Below are positions 60,780-64,000 of a stretch of 64,000 bases of DNA, one piece after another (the stretch's first letter is position 1; every line of letters starts with the position of its first letter). Source of the stretch: Halosolutus halophilus (GTDB lineage Archaea; Halobacteriota; Halobacteria; Halobacteriales; Natrialbaceae); the NCBI RefSeq assembly GCF_022869805.1, contig NZ_CP094974.1, positions 4,216,001-4,280,000 on the forward strand, given 5' to 3'. The notes under the pieces are model-generated. The model saw only the letters and a list, made by a program, of their open reading frames with translations. It was not told where the DNA came from and made no database searches. The translations under genes were made by a program, and so were the position numbers.

Positions 60780-61826
60780 CTACTGACGCTCGCCCGCCGC
60801 CTCCTCGGCGGTCCCCTGCTGGCGGCCCTCGGCCCGTCCCAGACCGGGGACCGCGACGCGGTGTTCGAGGCGGTCCATCAGGTTCGTCGCCGTCAGGACC
60901 AGTCCGAGGTACACCAGCGCGAGCAGCCCGAAGATCGTCGTGTACTCGAGGTTCGTCGACGCGATGCGGCTCGCCCGGTAGTAGAGTTCCGGGACCGTGA
61001 TGAAACCGGCCAGCGAGGAGTACTTGATCAGGTAGACGAGTTCGTTCGTCCACGCCGGGATCGCGTAGCGCAACGTCTGTGGCAGGACGACGTGCCGGAT
61101 CCCCTCGATCTTGGAGAGGCCGATCGCGCGGGCCGCGGTCAGTTGCCCCTCGTCGACGCTCTCCAGGGCCCCCCGGATGTACTCGGCCTGGTAGGCCGAG
61201 CCGTTGATCGTGAAGCCGACGATGGCGATCCAGAACGCGTACGCGGGGACGAAGCCCCGACCGACGACGTCGACGTCGTTGAGCCAGATCGAAAGCGGCA
61301 GTCCGTAATAGAGGACGAACAACTGGGCCAGAAGCGGCGTCCCCCGGATCAGTTCGGTGTACGCGATCGCGACCCACCGGAACGGCCCGCCGTAGACGCG
61401 CAGGACGGAGAGCGGGACCGCGATGCAAAAGCCGAGGACGACGCTGACCGCCGTCAGAACGATCGTGTACCAGGCGCCGGTCGCCAGCGCGGGTGCGATC
61501 TCGATCGCGAGCGCGGCCCCGTCGAGTGCGCCCGCGAGCCACTCGGTCGACACGCCGACCGGTCCGACCACCGCTCTGGTGTTCGCGAACGTCTCGGCCG
61601 CGCGTTCGAGCGGGGCCGGCGAGAGGAAACTCTCGCCCGAACCGGGGCCGATCCCCCAGCGGCCGAGCGTCCAGTCGTAGAGCCAGCGCGTGACGAGCCA
61701 GCCCCAGAAGGCGACGCCCGCGACGAAGGCGAGCAGCGCCTCGACGTCTCGGGGTGGCCGCAGCCGGCGCGTGCCGATCGACCGCGTCTCGCCCATCGAT
61801 TCGGTTCCCTCCGTCCGCTCAGTCAT
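60780..61826 (-). CDS. amino-acid ABC transporter permease (second)
   Basis: A 348-residue inner-membrane subunit of the polar amino-acid (HisMQ) type, with about five or six helices. The EAA-like cytoplasmic loop reads DEGQLTAARAIGLSKIEGIRHVVLPQ, spanning about residues 240-265. The N-terminus is longer than usual and has a soluble insert (ESFLSPAPLERAAETFANTRA). Its ATG overlaps the end of the ATPase gene by 8 bp. It is the last gene of the ABC operon. Confidence 0.92.
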   Translation of the reverse strand: MTERTEGTESMGETRSIGTRRLRPPRDVEALLAFVAGVAFWGWLVTRWLYDWTLGRWGIGPGSGESFLSPAPLERAAETFANTRAVVGPVGVSTEWLAGALDGAALAIEIAPALATGAWYTIVLTAVSVVLGFCIAVPLSVLRVYGGPFRWVAIAYTELIRGTPLLAQLFVLYYGLPLSIWLNDVDVVGRGFVPAYAFWIAIVGFTINGSAYQAEYIRGALESVDEGQLTAARAIGLSKIEGIRHVVLPQTLRYAIPAWTNELVYLIKYSSLAGFITVPELYYRASRIASTNLEYTTIFGLLALVYLGLVLTATNLMDRLEHRVAVPGLGRAEGRQQGTAEEAAGERQ

Positions 61827-62637
61827 GGCGAATGCTCTCGAAGAACTGGGCAGTTCGCTCGTTTTCGGGGTCGTCGAACAGTTGCTCCGGCGGGCCGCGT
61901 TCGACGATCCGACCCTCGTCGAGGAACGTGATGCCGCTCGCCGCGCCGCGCGCGAACCGCATCTCGTGGGTGACGACGACCATCGTCATCCCCTCGGCGA
62001 CGAGTTCGTCCATCACGGCCAGCACCTCGTTGCTCAGTTCCGGGTCGAGCGCGCTCGTCGGCTCGTCGAACAGCATGACTTCGGGGTCCATCGCGAGCGC
62101 GCGAGCGATCCCGACGCGCTGTTTCTGCCCGCCCGACAGCTGTGCCGGGTAGGAGCCGACCTGATCGGCGAGTCCGACCCGCTCGAGTTCGGCGTCCGCG
62201 CGCTCGCGAGCCGCCTCCGCGTCCATTCCGCGGACCTTTCGGAGGCCGAGCGTGACGTTCTCGCGCGCGGTCAGGTGCGCGAACAGATTGATGTCCTGGA
62301 ACACCATCCCGATCTGCTGTCGAATCTCGTTCGGATCGGTGTCCGGACCGGTCACCTCGGTGTCGCCGAGGTAGATGTGCCCGCTGTCGGTCTCGGTCAA
62401 CCGGTTGAGACACCGCAGCAGCGTCGACTTGCCGCTCCCGCTGGGGCCGACCAGCACCTCGACGTCGCCGCGATCGATCTCGAGGGAGATGCCACGAAGC
62501 ACCTCCTCGTCGCCGTAGGACTTCCGGAGGTCTTCGATCCGTAACAGCGGTTCGCCCGCGATCGACTCGCGTCCGCCGGCCTCGGTTCGATTCCGTGCTG
62601 TGCGTCCGCCCGCGCCGTCCGTTCGATAGTCGGTCAC
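61819..62637 (-). CDS. amino-acid ABC transporter ATP-binding protein
   Basis: A 272-residue ABC ATPase. Walker A GPSGSGKSTLL, signature LSGGQKQRVGIARAL, Walker B VMLFDEPTSALDPEL and the H-loop VVTHEM are all present. The N-terminal about 30 residues before LLRIEDLRKSYG are a poorly conserved extension; the GTG at 62637 is used because it overlaps the upstream gene's stop by 4 bp (a coupled start). It powers import with the two permeases. Confidence 0.94.
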   Translation of the reverse strand: MTDYRTDGAGGRTARNRTEAGGRESIAGEPLLRIEDLRKSYGDEEVLRGISLEIDRGDVEVLVGPSGSGKSTLLRCLNRLTETDSGHIYLGDTEVTGPDTDPNEIRQQIGMVFQDINLFAHLTARENVTLGLRKVRGMDAEAARERADAELERVGLADQVGSYPAQLSGGQKQRVGIARALAMDPEVMLFDEPTSALDPELSNEVLAVMDELVAEGMTMVVVTHEMRFARGAASGITFLDEGRIVERGPPEQLFDDPENERTAQFFESIRHD

Positions 62638-63491
62638 GACGACTCACCTGGAATTGCGAAGTAGTTGCTCACGTAATCGAGCGTGCGATTGGTGCTGAAG
62701 GTCAACACGAAGTAGATCAGGCTGACGAAGAGGATGACCTCCAGAATCGCGGTGGTCTGCTGGGTGAACAGATCGTAGCTGCGTTTGAGCAGTTCCCCCA
62801 GTCCGATCGCGAACGCGATCGACGTGTCCTTCAGCACGATCGTAAACTCGTTCTGGAACCCGGGGACGCTCCGGCGCAGCGCCTGCGGCACCATCACGTT
62901 GCGGATCGCCTCGAGGCGACTCATGCCGATCGATCGTGCGGCCTCCATTTGTCCCTCGTCGATGCTCTGGAGCGCACCCCGGAAGATCTGGGACTGGTAA
63001 CTGGCGCTCCGGAAGCCGAGCGCGATCGTCGCGGCCATGAACGCCTCGGGAACGGCGGTCGGGACGGTAAACGGCGTCGGCCCGAGCACCCAGTCGATCG
63101 CTTCGAGGACCGCTGCCGTCGGTCCCAGGACGACGTCGATCGGCAACACGAAGTAGGTGAAGATGATGATGACGAGGATCGGCGTTCCCCGCAGCAAGAC
63201 GCCGACCTTGCGGACGAACGACCGGAGATAGCCGTCGCCGTACACCTCGATCGCCCCTGCCGGAAAGCCCGCTAAAAATCCGAGCAGAAGGCTGGCGATC
63301 GTCAGGACGATCGTGATGACCGTTCCGCCCAGTAGATAGTCGGCGTTCTCCGCGACGAACGCCCAGTCCTCGCCGAGCGCGCCGCTCACGACGCCCTGGA
63401 GCAACGGCAGCTGATCGAGCGCGGCGATCGTCTCCGTAACCGGGAGCGTCAGCGTCGTCAGAGGCCCGCCGATCGGTGCGACGAAATCCAT
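62634..63491 (-). CDS. amino-acid ABC transporter permease (first)
   Basis: A 285-residue permease of the HisMQ type with about five or six helices. The EAA-like loop is DEGQMEAARSIGMSRLEAIRNVMVPQ, spanning about residues 185-210. It is 11 bp behind the binding-protein gene and overlaps the ATPase gene by 4 bp. With the other permease it forms a heterodimeric channel. Substrate: a polar amino acid, unassigned. Confidence 0.93.
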   Translation of the reverse strand: MDFVAPIGGPLTTLTLPVTETIAALDQLPLLQGVVSGALGEDWAFVAENADYLLGGTVITIVLTIASLLLGFLAGFPAGAIEVYGDGYLRSFVRKVGVLLRGTPILVIIIFTYFVLPIDVVLGPTAAVLEAIDWVLGPTPFTVPTAVPEAFMAATIALGFRSASYQSQIFRGALQSIDEGQMEAARSIGMSRLEAIRNVMVPQALRRSVPGFQNEFTIVLKDTSIAFAIGLGELLKRSYDLFTQQTTAILEVILFVSLIYFVLTFSTNRTLDYVSNYFAIPGESS

Positions 63492-63502
63492 TCTGTATCA
63501 GG

Positions 63503-64000
63503 TTACTCGCCGAACCACTCGCGAGTGATCTCCTCGTACTGGCCCGACTCCTCGACGGCCGCGATGCCGTCGTTGAGCGCGGTCTGTAGGTCGTCTTCGC
63601 CCTGCCGGAGACCGAATCCGTACTCCTCGCCGGTCTCGAAGGTAAACGCCACCTCGACCTCGCGGTTCGCCGCGAACGTCTCGCCGACCGGTTCGTCGAG
63701 GACGACCGCGTCGAGCAGGCCGCTTTCGAGTTCCTCGACCGCCAGCACGTAGTTGTCGTAGGACCTGTAATTGACGTCTTCGAGTTCGTCTTCGACGACG
63801 CCCTCGCCGGTCGTCCCGGACTGGGCGCCGACGTCAGCCCCCTCGAGGTCGTCAAGGGACGACGCCTCGAAATCCCCACCCGACTGGACGAGCACCGACT
63901 GGTTGGCGCTGTAGTACGGATCGGAGAACGCGATGGATTCCTGGCGCTCCTCCGTGATCGTCATCGCGGCCGCGATGACGTCGATGTTTCCGTTGTCGAG
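63503..64000 (-). CDS. amino-acid ABC transporter substrate-binding protein (partial)
   Basis: The C-terminal about 165 residues of a bacterial/archaeal SBP of family 3; the 5' end and signal peptide are beyond the window. Seen: MTITEERQESIAFSDPYYSANQSVLV, spanning the conserved TxxR-F-DPY region, the DDLEGADVGAQSGTTGEG hinge-like segment and the final TREWFGE. It captures a polar amino acid outside the cell and delivers it to the permeases encoded downstream. It is the first gene of the operon. Confidence 0.9.
   Translation of the reverse strand, partial: LDNGNIDVIAAAMTITEERQESIAFSDPYYSANQSVLVQSGGDFEASSLDDLEGADVGAQSGTTGEGVVEDELEDVNYRSYDNYVLAVEELESGLLDAVVLDEPVGETFAANREVEVAFTFETGEEYGFGLRQGEDDLQTALNDGIAAVEESGQYEEITREWFGE

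Overview
The window is GC-rich, with a strong C/G bias at third codon positions. It encodes acidic proteins, Tat/lipobox secretion signals, a halophilic 2Fe-2S ferredoxin, archaeal aIF1A, a PibD-like prepilin peptidase and a halocyanin-like copper protein. Many start codons (ATG or GTG) lie about 25-30 nt downstream of a TATA-like hexamer, which suggests leaderless transcripts. Together these point to a halophilic euryarchaeon (class Halobacteria). It looks like chromosomal housekeeping and transport DNA: I see no rRNA, convincing tRNA, CRISPR array, insertion sequence or prophage.

Layout. 0-7.8 kb: a small membrane protein, aIF1A, a class V aminotransferase, an EamA exporter, a blue copper lipoprotein, an MFS transporter and a GT87 membrane glycosyltransferase. 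7.8-16.6 kb: methionine and serine synthesis (overlapping metY-metX, serB, serA) with membrane and stress proteins between. 16.8-25.6 kb: a methyltransferase, a cupin, hisI followed at once by a coiled-coil protein, UspA, an HPP-family membrane protein, a hexose-phosphate mutase, a beta-propeller protein, PRPP synthetase and an H-NOX-like protein. 25.6-29.5 kb: exported proteins (a gluzincin-type HExxH protein with a PGF-CTERM-like tail, a small Tat protein, a DUF4382 lipoprotein) and a 28-bp tandem repeat. 29.5-39.4 kb: ileS, a crotonase, an Fe-S uracil-DNA glycosylase, a teichoic-acid-like trio (phosphodiesterase, nucleotidyltransferase, TagF/TagB-like transferase), a HIT hydrolase and a prepilin peptidase. 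39.7-46.0 kb: ferredoxin and an anion-transport island (two PiT paralogues, UspA, a repeat-containing coiled-coil membrane protein, and an SLC13/TrkA-C transporter). 46-51 kb: hisA, hisB, a zinc-finger protein divergent from an ACT regulator, and a YigZ/IMPACT protein. 51-55.4 kb: a TRAP-TAXI operon with a DUF1850 gene. 55.5-60.7 kb: an S9 peptidase, a DUF2892 protein, upp, a Gln/Gly-rich CxxxC protein and a DUF5828-type protein. 60.8-64 kb: a polar amino-acid ABC operon whose binding-protein gene runs off the window.

How the genes work together. serA, serB and the class V aminotransferase could together supply the phosphoserine pathway. metX and metY give the direct-sulfhydrylation route to homocysteine. 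hisI, hisA and hisB are dispersed single genes of one pathway, and prs supplies PRPP to both histidine synthesis and UPRT. PiT, SLC13, TRAP, ABC, EamA and MFS systems make the window rich in solute transport. The loci I would re-examine first are the H-NOX-like protein that seems to lack the proximal heme histidine, the TagF/TagB-like cluster, the CxxxC Gln/Gly-rich protein, and the PiT-UspA-PiT block with its 12-residue-repeat neighbour. Family names given as DUF numbers are from memory of the families and were not checked by search.
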